Source: Nematocida ironsii (taxonomy: Eukaryota > Microsporidia). Taken from it: a stretch of DNA of 64,000 nt. Of this stretch, positions 38,685 through 48,699 are shown piece by piece (position 1 is the first letter of the stretch; every line of letters begins with the position of its first letter). The notes under the pieces are model-generated. The model saw nothing but the letters and a program-made list of their open reading frames with translations. It had not been told where the DNA came from and did not search any database. Position numbers and translations under genes: made by a program. The DNA lies in contig LTDK01000102.1 of assembly GCA_001642415.1 (NCBI GenBank), positions 1-64,000 of the forward strand, written 5' to 3'.

Positions 38685-40229
38685 ATGAACAGAAAGGTAG
38701 GGACTGTTACAGTGTTAAAGAAGGAGGAGATGCACTCAGTGCAACAAGAGAATATTAAAGCATCAATATTCCTGTCTAATTTAATAAGGAGTTGTATAGG
38801 GCCACGTGCCATGATTAAGATGATACTTACGAGGATAGGGACTATTGAGCTGACGAATGATGGAAACAGTATATTAAGAGAAATAGAAATATCTCATCCT
38901 GTGATAAAATCATTAATTGAGTTATCAAGGACTCAGAATGAGGAGGTTGGTGATGGGACTACTTCAGTTGTTGTTCTATCCGCTGAGATACTTAAGAACA
39001 TGGAGGGATTATTACGCGAGGAGTACCATCCAGTATTTTTATGCAATGTTTTAAAGAAAATATTAGACATTCTTCTGGTTAAGCTCAAGAAGTATTCAAT
39101 TGACATCAGGAACAAGGAGGAGATGGTTAAGAAGATTGTTAATTGCGGGTTAGGCACTAAAATTGCCAAGTACATATCTGACTTAGACTTAGAGTCAATT
39201 GCCATTCAGAGTGTTAATATGATTAAAGAGAAGAACAATGAAGTAAACACCAAGAACATAAGGATTGAGAAAGTCCCTGGTGGTAAATTATCTGAGAGTA
39301 TGGTATTTGATGGGATAATTGTCCAGAAGAGTTTATTAGACTACACCATGCGCAGTAAAATTGAGAATGCCAAAATTCTTTTAATTGACTTCCCATTAGA
39401 GTACAGAAAAGGAGAAAATCAGATGAGCATAGAAATGCACAACAGTGAAGTATTTGGCCGTGCACTAGAAGTAGAGGAAGAGCAGATTGAGCGCATGGTC
39501 AATCTTCTTGCAATTTGCAAGCCAGATGTAGTTGTATCTGAGAAGGGAATCTCTGACTATGCGATTGCACTATTTAAGAAGCACGGCATATCTGCGATCA
39601 GAAGAATTAAGAAATCAGAAAATCAAAGAATCGCACTTGCCACAGGTGCTTTAATTGTATCTCGTGCAGAAGATGCAACTCCACAAGCACTCGGAACTGC
39701 TGGTGTATTTGAAGTGTCCAGAATCGGCGATGAGGAGTACTGTAAGTTCATCAAGTGCAAATCCCCCAAGGCATGTTCTGTTCTTCTAAGGGGTCCATCC
39801 AAGGACATTATTAATGAATTAGAAAGGAACATGCAGGATGCACTAGCCATAGCCAGGAATGCGTACTGCTCTAATTCAGCTGTGCTTGGTGCAGGATCAA
39901 TTGAAATGGCTTTAGCACACGAACTTGAGACTGTACAAGGCCTGTCCGATAAAGAGAAAAGGGTGTACATGGCAGTTGCTGAAGCACTTCATGCAATCCC
40001 TGCCTGTCTCATTGCAAACAGTGGCAATACCAAGCCATTAGTAAAACTACTTGAACTAAAAGCACTGCACAGTAAAAAGAAGCACACGTACGGTGTAGAT
40101 GGCAATACTGGTGAGATAATTCCAACTGAGGTATACGAGTCAATCCTGGTTAAGGAGCAAAGTTTAAAGTCTGCCATTGAAGGTGCCATTATCATCCTAC
40201 GGGTAGATGGAATTGTAAAGCAGGAATGA
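38685..40229 (+). CDS. CCT3: CCT chaperonin subunit gamma
   Basis: A 514-residue subunit of the cytosolic TRiC/CCT chaperonin, which folds tubulin and actin. ATP-site motifs are present: TNDGNSILREI (57-67), EVGDGTTSVVVL (about 86-97) and GAGSIEMALA. Gamma-type marks are strong: RVEKIPGG-like RIEKVPGGKL, LIDFPLEYRKGENQ, VVSEKGISDYA, AIRRIKKSENQRIA, CKSPKACSVLLRGPSKDI and the end of the protein TYGVDGNTGE. It is slightly shorter than yeast Cct3 (534). Start codon follows an AT-rich 33-bp divergent promoter shared with the G-box gene. Confidence 0.96.
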   Translation: MNRKVGTVTVLKKEEMHSVQQENIKASIFLSNLIRSCIGPRAMIKMILTRIGTIELTNDGNSILREIEISHPVIKSLIELSRTQNEEVGDGTTSVVVLSAEILKNMEGLLREEYHPVFLCNVLKKILDILLVKLKKYSIDIRNKEEMVKKIVNCGLGTKIAKYISDLDLESIAIQSVNMIKEKNNEVNTKNIRIEKVPGGKLSESMVFDGIIVQKSLLDYTMRSKIENAKILLIDFPLEYRKGENQMSIEMHNSEVFGRALEVEEEQIERMVNLLAICKPDVVVSEKGISDYAIALFKKHGISAIRRIKKSENQRIALATGALIVSRAEDATPQALGTAGVFEVSRIGDEEYCKFIKCKSPKACSVLLRGPSKDIINELERNMQDALAIARNAYCSNSAVLGAGSIEMALAHELETVQGLSDKEKRVYMAVAEALHAIPACLIANSGNTKPLVKLLELKALHSKKKHTYGVDGNTGEIIPTEVYESILVKEQSLKSAIEGAIIILRVDGIVKQE

Positions 40230-40280
40230 TTTTATTTCTGTATTACTAATAATAATTAAAGGAATTCCTTCTATGATATT

Positions 40281-40300
40281 TTTAGGGTTAATTCGGGTTA
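40281..40300. repeat. Paired decamer element, copy 6
   Basis: TTTAGGGTTAATTCGGGTTA, reverse orientation, 51 bp past the CCT3 stop and upstream of the NF-YB-like gene. Confidence 0.8.
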
Positions 40301-40488
40301 TTTAATATTTAAGCATTAAATGAGTACTACTTTATTATTAAAGATGTACACTTTTTATATTTTATTTAAATAAAAAAATGAAAAAAGTAAAAAAAAGGAA
40401 TTTCTGAATATTTCTGAATATTTCTGGTTACCAAGGTGTAATAACAAACAAATACATTCACTTTAAATAGAATAACACCAGAACTTGT

Positions 40489-40842
40489 ATGAAACAGAGT
40501 GACCGACTCCTACCAGTAGCGAACGTAGCCGGGATAATGAAGAAAACCATCCCAAAGAAAGCCAAAATATCCAGGGATGCCAAGGAGATGATGCAGCGTG
40601 CAGCATCTGAGTTTATTGCATTTATTACGTGCAAAGCCCAGGACTTATGCAAATTGGAGAAGAGGAAGACTTTAACAGGAGATGACCTTGTACTAGCAGT
40701 TGAGCATTTAGGTATGCCCTTACACGCTGATGCTGGCAGGAGAGTATTATACAGGCTAAGAGAAGGCCATCAGCATGACCAAGATATTTACATTCAAGAT
40801 GCAGGGTCATCCATTCACTGGAAACCTTATCAGCAAGAATAA
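40489..40842 (+). CDS. HAP3: NF-YB/HAP3-like histone-fold protein
   Basis: A 117-residue histone-fold protein of the NF-YB class. The core SDRLLPVANVAGIMKKTIP, KISRDAKEMMQRAASEFIAFIT and EKRKTLTGDDLVLAVEHLGM aligns with NF-YB/Hap3 (QDRFLPIANxxRIMKKxLP ... EFISFITSEA ... REKRKTINGDDL) over about 4-75. NF-YB pairs with NF-YC and NF-YA to bind CCAAT boxes. DPB4, a DNA polymerase epsilon subunit with the same fold, is the main alternative; the REKRKT-type segment favours NF-YB. The C-terminal 40 residues are His/Gln/Asp-rich and novel. Confidence 0.8.
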   Translation: MKQSDRLLPVANVAGIMKKTIPKKAKISRDAKEMMQRAASEFIAFITCKAQDLCKLEKRKTLTGDDLVLAVEHLGMPLHADAGRRVLYRLREGHQHDQDIYIQDAGSSIHWKPYQQE

Positions 40843-40923
40843 ATTTTATTTCTACAATAAATAACTAATAATTAAACATATAAATTTATAAATAACCGTT
40901 ATTTATAATAATTTATTATTTCC

Positions 40924-42300
40924 TTATTTAGTAAGTGCACCGAATTCTTTATTCCACTCTTCATAAAAAACGAGTTCTTTTGTTGAAACACTTTTCCGAA
41001 TGTGTTTCATAGCAGAAATAAAATCTTTCATAAGAATCCCACGGAGTGTTTGCATGTTCTCTAATTCTGTGATTTCTCTGACGGGTTCCATGGCTGCCTC
41101 TCTACACAGGTTGTATATGTCAGACCCAGAATATCCTTCTAATTTCTCAGATAATTCATTTATTTCCGTATCTGAGAGTGTACAAATATCCTTGGCTATC
41201 TTCTTGACCATCTCCTTTCTACCTTCTTTATCCGGGAGTGGTACGTAAAGTCTCTTTACAAACCTTCTTCTGGCTGCTTCATCTATTTCCTGTGGCCTAT
41301 TAGTAGCACCAATCACTAGCACATTATCTTTACTCTGCTTGGCTCCATCCATTTGTACGAGGAATTCTGTTTTTATTCTTCGTGTACTTTCATTCTCTCC
41401 TTCTGTTCTTTGCATGAGGAGAGAGTCAATTTCATCAATGAATACAACAGAAGGTGCCATTTCAGTTGCAACAGAGAAGAGTGCACGCACCATTTTCTCA
41501 CCTTCACCTACCCATTTTGATGTGAGTGTAGATGCACTAATTGAAAAGAATGTCGACTGTGACTGACTTGCAATACATTTACCTATCATTGTCTTACCTG
41601 TCCCTGGTGGTCCAAATAAGAGGAGTGCTTTAGGTGGTCCTCTTAACCCTTTGAAAATATCCGGTCGTATCATGGGCCACACTACAATTTCTTTAATTGC
41701 TGTTTTTATATGTGGTAGTCCTGCAATATCTGTCCAGTCCACTTTATCCCTCGGTGATAACACTTCATTCCTTATTATCTCTAAGAATTTCTTATCCAAA
41801 TTCGTTGCTTTATCTAATTCTTCTTCCTTTTCCGTTGTTTTTGTCTTTTTAGGCAACTTATCACTTATTTCAGGTGGTAAAAGATCTTTAGCAGTTGAAA
41901 ATGACGAATTCTCCATGGGTGGATTCCTGTTTGGTTTACCACTTACGCTCTCATTGGATATTCTATTATTCATAAGTGTACAATTAGCACACTTTACAGG
42001 ACTATTCGTACTTTTTATAGTACTTGGACTTATCCTATTTTGTACACTAAGGTTTACTTCAAATGTATTAACAAGGTCTTCTACCTCACTTATTGTAAGA
42101 ATTGGGTGTAAATCAGTATAATCATGTATAAATGGAGTATTTTCTGGTATTCCCACGAGTTCATCAAGGTATAATGAGCAGTCATTCAGAAGTAATTTCT
42201 TCTCATTCTCATTTAAGTACTTCCTGTGGTTATACGGTGATTTATACTGTGAGTCACTTTCTTCCAAGAGTCTTTGCTGTGTAAAGAAATTCTTCTGCAT
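40924..42300 (-). CDS. FIGNL1: Fidgetin-like AAA ATPase FIGNL1
   Basis: A 458-residue AAA ATPase. The frame extends to 42342, but the ATG at 42300 leaves a 14-bp divergent gap to the next gene and is preferred; an ATG at 42339 would overlap it. The N-terminal 150 residues are divergent. The AAA module is very close to FIGNL1: [40 protein letters not shown], Walker [25 protein letters not shown], Walker [11 protein letters not shown], and [20 protein letters not shown]. The C-terminal helix ([18 protein letters not shown]) is of the meiotic-clade AAA type. FIGNL1 remodels or removes RAD51 filaments in recombination. Yeast Sap1 is a related alternative name. Confidence 0.9.
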   Translation of the reverse strand: MQKNFFTQQRLLEESDSQYKSPYNHRKYLNENEKKLLLNDCSLYLDELVGIPENTPFIHDYTDLHPILTISEVEDLVNTFEVNLSVQNRISPSTIKSTNSPVKCANCTLMNNRISNESVSGKPNRNPPMENSSFSTAKDLLPPEISDKLPKKTKTTEKEEELDKATNLDKKFLEIIRNEVLSPRDKVDWTDIAGLPHIKTAIKEIVVWPMIRPDIFKGLRGPPKALLLFGPPGTGKTMIGKCIASQSQSTFFSISASTLTSKWVGEGEKMVRALFSVATEMAPSVVFIDEIDSLLMQRTEGENESTRRIKTEFLVQMDGAKQSKDNVLVIGATNRPQEIDEAARRRFVKRLYVPLPDKEGRKEMVKKIAKDICTLSDTEINELSEKLEGYSGSDIYNLCREAAMEPVREITELENMQTLRGILMKDFISAMKHIRKSVSTKELVFYEEWNKEFGALTK

Positions 42301-42314
42301 TAAATTTTTAGAAT

Positions 42315-42968
42315 ATGGCAGAATATAACAGCAGTACATCAAAGGGATTTATTGAGTATACGAAGAAGGAGGCACTTAATAGGTATTATATTATATGGAA
42401 TCAGTTATATAATACATTAAGCACTGAGGAGTCAATTACTCTTATTAAGAACAAATTAAGTTCAAAAAAAGGGGGAGAAATCGTGTTAGACACTTGTTCT
42501 GAAGTAATTGAGGATGTTGACAAAGGGAATGATTCATTTATTGGGTTATGCGATTTAAACATGGACAGTTTATTAACGATTCCATCTTCAGATGTTGAAA
42601 TCAACGACACGGTTAAAATAACTGGGAATATTTCAAAGGGAAGTATAAAAATAACAGAAAATAAAAACCCAACAGAAAATAAAAATCATAAAAAGCGGAT
42701 TAGTAAATTAGTGGTGGATGAGAGTGATTTAGAGGAAGTATCTGATAATTCTGATAATTCTGATGATGGGAGTGAGTATGCCATATCTGGTGATGAGTTA
42801 AGTGATGATTTCAGTGAGATATCCAGTAAGTACAAGGAGAGTGAAGATATTTTGTATAAATTAGAAGAATCTATTAGTAAAGAAGAAGAGCCAGAGGAAG
42901 TCCTTGGAGTTGATTTTAACCCCAATGGAATAAAAAGGGTTAAGTTACATAAGAAATTTAATCAATAA
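42315..42968 (+). CDS. Acidic hypothetical protein
   Basis: A 217-residue protein with no recognised domain. A helical N-terminus ([25 protein letters not shown]) leads to a Ser/Glu/Asp-rich, probably disordered middle (about 130-200, with [20 protein letters not shown]). A short conserved-looking C-terminal motif follows ([18 protein letters not shown]). Possible nuclear or chromatin factor on composition alone. It shares a 14-bp gap with FIGNL1, so the promoters must lie inside the other gene. Confidence 0.6.
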   Translation: MAEYNSSTSKGFIEYTKKEALNRYYIIWNQLYNTLSTEESITLIKNKLSSKKGGEIVLDTCSEVIEDVDKGNDSFIGLCDLNMDSLLTIPSSDVEINDTVKITGNISKGSIKITENKNPTENKNHKKRISKLVVDESDLEEVSDNSDNSDDGSEYAISGDELSDDFSEISSKYKESEDILYKLEESISKEEEPEEVLGVDFNPNGIKRVKLHKKFNQ

Positions 42969-43052
42969 ATCTGTTATTTTTATGATTATTTTATTTCTGG
43001 TTATAATATTATACTCACTTTAAATTTACTTATTCAGTAATTACCGTTATTT

Positions 43053-46000
43053 TTATAGGTCGTATATAGATACTTGTACGATTTTTGGTACTCCTACAAT
43101 ATCTCGTTCTAATCTGTAGAAATATTCAGTACATTCTGTTGCAAGTAATTCCCTAACAAAATCTTCATCATGTGTAATTACAAGCAGTTGAAATCCTCCC
43201 TCTGCTTTTCTTGCCTGTATAATAGAAGAGAGTGCTTTAGCTAGTCCAGATATATTTGCACTGTCTAAATTAGTCGTCGGTTCATCTAATGAAAGAAATC
43301 CACAGTTTAAACTGAATGCTTCAGCAAGTGCTAGTCTTATAACTATCGATGCTAAAACCTTCTGTCCCGCACTGACTCTTCCCCTCATATCTATCTCAAT
43401 CCCATTCTTTACCATAACAAGACTGTACGTTTTATCTAAATGTGATACAATTTTAATCTCATCTATATCCGTACCTTTATATGCCAATCCCCATATCTCC
43501 TTAATTATAGCATTAACTTCTGCTAGTTTCTCTGAGTGGTACCTAACAATAGCTGCCTGTACACTTTTTATATACTTCTCTAAATCAGAAATACTTTCTT
43601 TAAGTACTTTTATCATGATATATGCTGATAATTCATCAGACTCAGCTGTACAATGTATTTTTACATCTGATTCATCCTCTTCCTTCTGTTTTTCTAAGTT
43701 ATACTCTTCTCCTACACACTCTGAAATTATCTTCTGCTCTTTCATAATACACTCTTCTAATTTCTCTATTTCTTCCTGTATGTGATTAAGTGTGTCCTGT
43801 GTAGAAATACATTCCTTCACTTTTTCTGATAAAATTGCTGCCCTTATAGAATCTTTAATAAGCTGTTTCTGCGTATGAATAGCCATTACAGCAGTAATCC
43901 TATTATTAATAATATTCCTCTTCTCTTCTACTTCTATTAGTTCCTGTTTAAGTGAATTTTCTGTATTTTTATGATTTTCTGTATATTTTTTTTTTGACAG
44001 AATTTCAATTTTTGTGAATATTTCACAGAATCTTTCCTTTATGGAATTTATTATCATAAGATTATTATTTGGAATTTTAATGTCCTTTAATAATTCTTTT
44101 GTTTTATAATATATTCTTTCATTCTCTGTGATTTTTCTTGTTAATTCTGTCTTTTCTTGTAGTAAAATAGTAATTTTTGACTTTTCTGATTCTAGCAGAG
44201 AATATTCCTTCTCTAATGAAACTGATTCTTTTTTATATTTACTCCTTTGCTCAATTCGATTTTCTATTTCTTTAATTCTTGTGCGTAATTCATTCTTTCT
44301 ATTTTCAAATTCAATGTACTTCTCTTGTTCTTTCTGTTCTAATTTTTCTATTCTCTGTAATTCTTCTAATTTCTCTTTATACTTCTCACTGATTGTACCG
44401 TATGAATCACTGATTAAGTTGATTTTATTCTCTCTACTTTTAAGAATTTCTATTTCTTCATATTTATTCTTTATGGATTTAATTGACCTTAGCTGCTTAT
44501 TCAATGTATCCAGTAGAATAATCCATTCTTCAACTGTATGAGTATCTTCTACTTCATCTTCTGCTTTTATATTTTCAAGTATAAATAGAGATGATAAATT
44601 ATTCAGAAGAATTCTTATTTTAGCTTGTTCCTGCTTAAATTTAGTATTCTCTTTCTCTATGGTTAATTCTTCTTTAAGCTCTTCTTTCTTATTTTTTATG
44701 CACTCTAAAATATTCTTTATTTTCTGTACGTGTCCTTTAGAAATTCCCGTACTAATAAAGGATTTACAGAATGGGCAGCCATCTTCTGCTCTACTAAGGA
44801 ATTCTTCATATATTTTCTCAGATGCTGATATACTTCCCCATTCTTCGTATAATTCGTACAGGACATCTTGAAATTCTGTGTGTAAATTTATACTGCACCC
44901 TTCTTTTATTTTCTGGAGTACTTCTGAGCGTGTGATTATACTTCCATTAGATATAAGCTCACCTGAAATTCTATCAATGAGTATTTTGGACTGTTCTACT
45001 TTTGCTTGTTGTAATAATTTATTTGCCATGTGCTTTGACTCAGATACCATTTTATTGTGTATGTACTTCTGCTGGTTCGTTTGGATTTCTTTTATTTTTG
45101 TGTCAAGCACTGTGATTTTCTTAATTAGAGCATCTTCACATTCAATAATCCCTGGTAGTCCTGAACTTAATTTTATTTCAGATGGGTATGGAAGGAATTC
45201 TAGTTCTTTCTCTTTTCTTTTGATTTCTTCTATTAAGAATTCTTTCTCTTTCCTTTTTTCTGTTTCTTTCATGCATATTTCTAATTTCTGCTGTAACTCT
45301 TCAATCTCCATGAACACTTTATTTTTGTTATATTCTGTCTTAGTATAATTACTGTTAATTATATTCTCACTTTCTTGTATCTCAGATATAAATGATGTAT
45401 CTTGTTCATTTACATCTACGTCTAAAATACTTCGTATCTCATTAGACCTAATAATAATACTTCTCTGTTTCTCTTTAAGAATTCCTATTTCTTCTGTAAC
45501 TGTTCTTACTGTTATATCTTTCTCTTGAATTCTTCTGTCTAATATTTCTTCAAGTTTTTCAATCCATACTCTTACACTTTCCATTTGACAAACCTCATGG
45601 TCTACTAATGCTTCTGCCTCTATGGGTGTATCAAGTAAGACATGGTTTATATTGAACTCTTTGGTTTCTTTATGTAAGTTTTCTATTTGTTCAGTAATCA
45701 AGGAAATAGTCCTATCCGTGGATAAATCCTTATCTGTACTCTTTATTTCTATTATTATATCAGATATAACCGTGCATGCTTTATCTAAATATTCTCTATT
45801 ATTTTGAACCTTCTCTAAAATAAGTCCTAAATTCTTCTTCTTCTCCCCATTAAGATTTTCTATTTCTACTCTGCTTTCTTCAATTGTCACCTTCAAATCC
45901 TCAAATTTCCTTATTTTTTCAACTATTTCATTCATTTCAATTTCTAAAATACTCGCTTCATGCCTTAATTCCTCTGCATCCTCTACACACGTATTCGGCA

Positions 46001-46889
46001 GAATACTTTGTAATTCCACCACACTCCCAGATAATAATTCTTTTGTGGATAATCCTGCTAGTTCTGATTCTGCTTTCTCTTTCTCTCTTACCTCTGAAAG
46101 TGCATTCTCGTACTTTTTCTGACTCTCCTTCAAATCAATCTGGAATTTCCTTATTCTTTCATTTGATACTTGTGATAATTTCCGTACAACCAATAATCTC
46201 TCCGTAATCCGTGCTATTCTTTGTTCTATTATATGCTTATGCTGTGTTTTCTGCTGTAAATTCTCATATTTACACTCTAATACCTTTAATTCTCCTGTTT
46301 TCTCTTTTCTTAGTGCTGTCAGTGCATCAATCGCCTTAATAAATTTCATTGATGAGAATATTCCATCCATTTTCTTCTTTACCACAGAAGGATCCCCTAA
46401 TGGCCATGTAGATTCTTCCTGATGTACAAATATTACATTCTCTAAAACAGAAGGAGTACTCCCCAGTAGAATAGGCACTTCACAATCAACTTCTGATAAT
46501 TTGTTACAAATCATCCTTTTACCACTCTCCGTCACTTGCCACAGTACACTTTCAACCGTCTTTGTTTCCCTTTTTGTTTTTCCAATAGTCTGTGACATAC
46601 CCCGTACTACAATATACTCTTTACCCTCACATGACTTAAATTTCATCATTATTTGTGCTTTTGTCTCCCTCTCCTGTGATACTCTAGGATCATGTACAAA
46701 TGCCCCATTCTTACTATTAGGTGGAAGTGCCCCAGTAGTTGCATATTTCAATGCCTCAACTATAGTTGTCTTACCAGTCCCATTATGCCCAACAATCAGT
46801 GTAAGTGGTGTCTGCATCTCAATCGCCGCCGGGTACTCCTCAGTAAATGACCTAATCCCTTTTATTTTCAATTTCCCAATGACTGACAT
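43053..46889 (-). CDS. RAD50: DNA repair ATPase RAD50
   Basis: A 1278-residue RAD50 of near normal size (1300-1312 in yeast and human). Walker A is GHNGTGKTT (34-42). The Q-loop region VHQEES and the EEST-WPLGDP segment match the family. Two long coiled coils flank a zinc hook with CPFC near residue 706. The C-terminal part carries the ABC signature GRVSAGQKVLASIVIRLALA and Walker B/D-loop LSLDEPTTNLDSANI. RAD50 with MRE11 tethers and processes DNA double-strand breaks. Its start is 35 bp from the stop of the CDK gene on the same strand. Confidence 0.97.
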   Translation of the reverse strand: MSVIGKLKIKGIRSFTEEYPAAIEMQTPLTLIVGHNGTGKTTIVEALKYATTGALPPNSKNGAFVHDPRVSQERETKAQIMMKFKSCEGKEYIVVRGMSQTIGKTKRETKTVESVLWQVTESGKRMICNKLSEVDCEVPILLGSTPSVLENVIFVHQEESTWPLGDPSVVKKKMDGIFSSMKFIKAIDALTALRKEKTGELKVLECKYENLQQKTQHKHIIEQRIARITERLLVVRKLSQVSNERIRKFQIDLKESQKKYENALSEVREKEKAESELAGLSTKELLSGSVVELQSILPNTCVEDAEELRHEASILEIEMNEIVEKIRKFEDLKVTIEESRVEIENLNGEKKKNLGLILEKVQNNREYLDKACTVISDIIIEIKSTDKDLSTDRTISLITEQIENLHKETKEFNINHVLLDTPIEAEALVDHEVCQMESVRVWIEKLEEILDRRIQEKDITVRTVTEEIGILKEKQRSIIIRSNEIRSILDVDVNEQDTSFISEIQESENIINSNYTKTEYNKNKVFMEIEELQQKLEICMKETEKRKEKEFLIEEIKRKEKELEFLPYPSEIKLSSGLPGIIECEDALIKKITVLDTKIKEIQTNQQKYIHNKMVSESKHMANKLLQQAKVEQSKILIDRISGELISNGSIITRSEVLQKIKEGCSINLHTEFQDVLYELYEEWGSISASEKIYEEFLSRAEDGCPFCKSFISTGISKGHVQKIKNILECIKNKKEELKEELTIEKENTKFKQEQAKIRILLNNLSSLFILENIKAEDEVEDTHTVEEWIILLDTLNKQLRSIKSIKNKYEEIEILKSRENKINLISDSYGTISEKYKEKLEELQRIEKLEQKEQEKYIEFENRKNELRTRIKEIENRIEQRSKYKKESVSLEKEYSLLESEKSKITILLQEKTELTRKITENERIYYKTKELLKDIKIPNNNLMIINSIKERFCEIFTKIEILSKKKYTENHKNTENSLKQELIEVEEKRNIINNRITAVMAIHTQKQLIKDSIRAAILSEKVKECISTQDTLNHIQEEIEKLEECIMKEQKIISECVGEEYNLEKQKEEDESDVKIHCTAESDELSAYIMIKVLKESISDLEKYIKSVQAAIVRYHSEKLAEVNAIIKEIWGLAYKGTDIDEIKIVSHLDKTYSLVMVKNGIEIDMRGRVSAGQKVLASIVIRLALAEAFSLNCGFLSLDEPTTNLDSANISGLAKALSSIIQARKAEGGFQLLVITHDEDFVRELLATECTEYFYRLERDIVGVPKIVQVSIYDL

Positions 46890-46924
46890 AATTTACTTTT
46901 TTAAATTTATTTCCGTTTATTAAT

Positions 46925-47788
46925 TTATGCTAAGAAATATTTATGTTCTAATAATGACTTAGCTGATGGCCTATTAACAGGATTATACACAAGAATATCA
47001 CTGACTAATTCTTGTTGGTCTTTATTCTCAATTCCCATCCCGATCGGTTTCCAAATTGGAAATTCCGGCTGGAAATTCTTCAATGCAGTCACACCTGCCC
47101 ATACACTTTCATTCGGTGTACCAAGCACTTGGAATATTTTATATATTTGGTCAATCTCTGAATCACCAGGGAATAATGGCTTTAATAACATAAATTCAGA
47201 TATAATACATCCGAGTGACCATACATCAACAGCTGTAGAGTAATGTTTAGCACCAAGCAATAATTCAGGTGCTCTGTACCATAATGTGACTACTTCATTA
47301 GTGAGTGTATGCAGTGGTATACCCACACTCCTTCCCATACCAAAATCAGCCAGTTTTAATTGGTTATTCTTTGTTATAAGGATATTCTGTGGTTTTAAAT
47401 CTCTGTGGAGTACTCCGACAGAGTGGCAGTAAGCCACTGCTGATGTCAATTGGTATGAGAATGCTTTAATTTGTTGGTTTGTGAGTGGTTTTCTTTCTCT
47501 TCTGAGTGTATCCAAGTATTTCTTTAAGTCTGTCTCAGCGTATTCAAAGACCAAGTATAATTTATTCTCTGTGTATACGACTTGGTACAATGCGATTATA
47601 TTCGGGTGTTTAATATCCTTAAGCAAGGATATTTCACGGATTGTTGTTGCTGGGACACCTTCTCTGTCATCTGTTAATCTGACTTTTTTTAGTGCTATTA
47701 TTTTTCCTGTTGTTTTCTCTTTTGCTTTGTATACCACGCCGTATGTTCCCTCACCTATTTTCTCTATTTTTTGGAAAGTCTCTGTCAT
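46925..47788 (-). CDS. CDK1: Cyclin-dependent kinase, CDK1-like
   Basis: A 287-residue CDK. The frame runs upstream into the tRNA-Asn gene, but the ATG at 47788 (MTETFQKIEKIGEG) gives the normal CDK N-terminus. The glycine loop GEGTYGVVY includes the inhibitory-phosphorylation residues Thr15 and Tyr16. The cyclin-binding helix reads PATTIRE (46-52), a variant of PSTAIRE. Catalytic loop HRDLKPQN (128-135), DFG (148-150) and the activating Thr163 in the T-loop (HTLTNEVVTLWYRAPELLLG) are intact. The next residues after DFG are MGR where CDKs have LAR. CDK2/CDK1 style throughout; PHO85-type kinases are the alternative. A GCCC block touches the start codon. Confidence 0.88.
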   Translation of the reverse strand: MTETFQKIEKIGEGTYGVVYKAKEKTTGKIIALKKVRLTDDREGVPATTIREISLLKDIKHPNIIALYQVVYTENKLYLVFEYAETDLKKYLDTLRRERKPLTNQQIKAFSYQLTSAVAYCHSVGVLHRDLKPQNILITKNNQLKLADFGMGRSVGIPLHTLTNEVVTLWYRAPELLLGAKHYSTAVDVWSLGCIISEFMLLKPLFPGDSEIDQIYKIFQVLGTPNESVWAGVTALKNFQPEFPIWKPIGMGIENKDQQELVSDILVYNPVNRPSAKSLLEHKYFLA

Positions 47789-47824
47789 GGGCGATAAAAT
47801 AATATGGAAATTATACAAAAAGTA

Positions 47825-47898
47825 CGCTTCCAGTCGGATTCGAACCAACGACCTTTCGGTTAACAGCCGAACGCGATAACCAGCTACGCCATGGAAGC
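47825..47898 (-). tRNA. tRNA-Asn (anticodon GTT)
   Basis: A 74-base cloverleaf on the minus strand. The acceptor stem is GCTTCCA paired with TGGAAGC, and the discriminator is G. The anticodon stem TTCGG/CCGAA encloses CTGTTAA, giving anticodon GTT (asparagine). The T arm is GTTGG-TTCGAAT-CCGAC. There is no intron, and CCA is not encoded. It lies 36 bp upstream of the CDK gene start. Confidence 0.97.
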
Positions 47899-47929
47899 TT
47901 ATACAAGTACATATTAATACAGTGAGGTA

Positions 47930-48290
47930 TTTACTAGTATATTATATTATAACCTTAAATATCATAAGTTATATTATATATTATACAGTGTGTAATAAGT
48001 TATATTATATATTATACAGTGTGTTATAAGTTATAGTATATATTATACAGTGTGTTATAAGTTATATTATATATTATACAGTGTATTATATTAGTAATAA
48101 GTTATATTGTGTTAGTTTTATTTTTAGTTATATATTAATATTTTTATTGTATTATAGTACTTTATGTACTATGTGTAGTATTTATTAATACTAAGTGTAC
48201 TATGTGTTATATATTATAGTATATATTATACTATGTGTTATATTTATACTAATTTTATTCTTTTACTGTTTTTCTATTTTTTTATTCTAA
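47930..48290. repeat. Satellite array, reverse orientation
   Basis: About four copies of a 32-33-bp unit with core TATTATACAGTGTGTAATAAGT and flanks TATATTATATAT (47967-48091), followed by decayed copies (TATGTGTTATAT) to about 48240. It is the reverse complement of the array on the other side of uL23, so the gene sits between inverted satellites. No other gene is present in this gap. Confidence 0.85.
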
Positions 48291-48301
48291 TTTAAGATTT
48301 T

Positions 48302-48318
48302 CTTTTTTTTACCCCCAG
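48302..48318 (+). promoter_or_regulatory. C-rich start-proximal element of uL23
   Basis: CTTTTTTTTACCCCCAG directly before the ATG at 48319. The final ACCCCCAG is identical to the bases before the uS11 start, 28 kb away, supporting a shared promoter signal for ribosomal-protein genes. Confidence 0.75.
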
Positions 48319-48684
48319 ATGACTAGAAAGCAGCAGTACAAAAAATCATTAGAACTCACCAAGAACGAGCTCTCCACACCAAAAGCACCAACACCAGAGG
48401 AGAGGATGAAACAGCTCACAGCAAAAGTACCCCAGGACATAATCAAATTCACTCCAAAGACAGAGAAAGCCATGAGACTGTTAGAGAAGCAGAACACGAT
48501 TGTTTTCGTATGCGATCTTAAAGCCACCAAGCCAGAGATTAAGATGGCCATTGAGCAATTATATTCAGTCAAGCCAAAGAAGGTCAACACTGCCATCACA
48601 TTCAAGGGAGAGAAGAGGGCATATGCCATATTCTCTAAGGAGCACAGTGCAATAGAAATAGCCAGTGCCGCTGACATCATTTAA
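48319..48684 (+). CDS. RPL25: Large ribosomal subunit protein uL23 (RPL25)
   Basis: A 121-residue uL23, which lies at the peptide exit tunnel and docks the signal recognition particle and nascent-chain factors. The basic N-terminal arm is reduced compared with yeast Rpl25 (142). The core fold is clear: DIIKFTPKTEKAMRLLEKQNTIVFVCDLKATKPEIKMAIEQLYSVKPKKVNTAITFKGEKRAYAIFS, corresponding to the segment IKxPLTTExAMxxIExxNTLVFIVDxxANKxxIKxAVKxLYDV of the family. It stands alone between two arrays of the AT-rich satellite. Confidence 0.95.
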   Translation: MTRKQQYKKSLELTKNELSTPKAPTPEERMKQLTAKVPQDIIKFTPKTEKAMRLLEKQNTIVFVCDLKATKPEIKMAIEQLYSVKPKKVNTAITFKGEKRAYAIFSKEHSAIEIASAADII

Positions 48685-48699
48685 TAATAAATACTGGAA

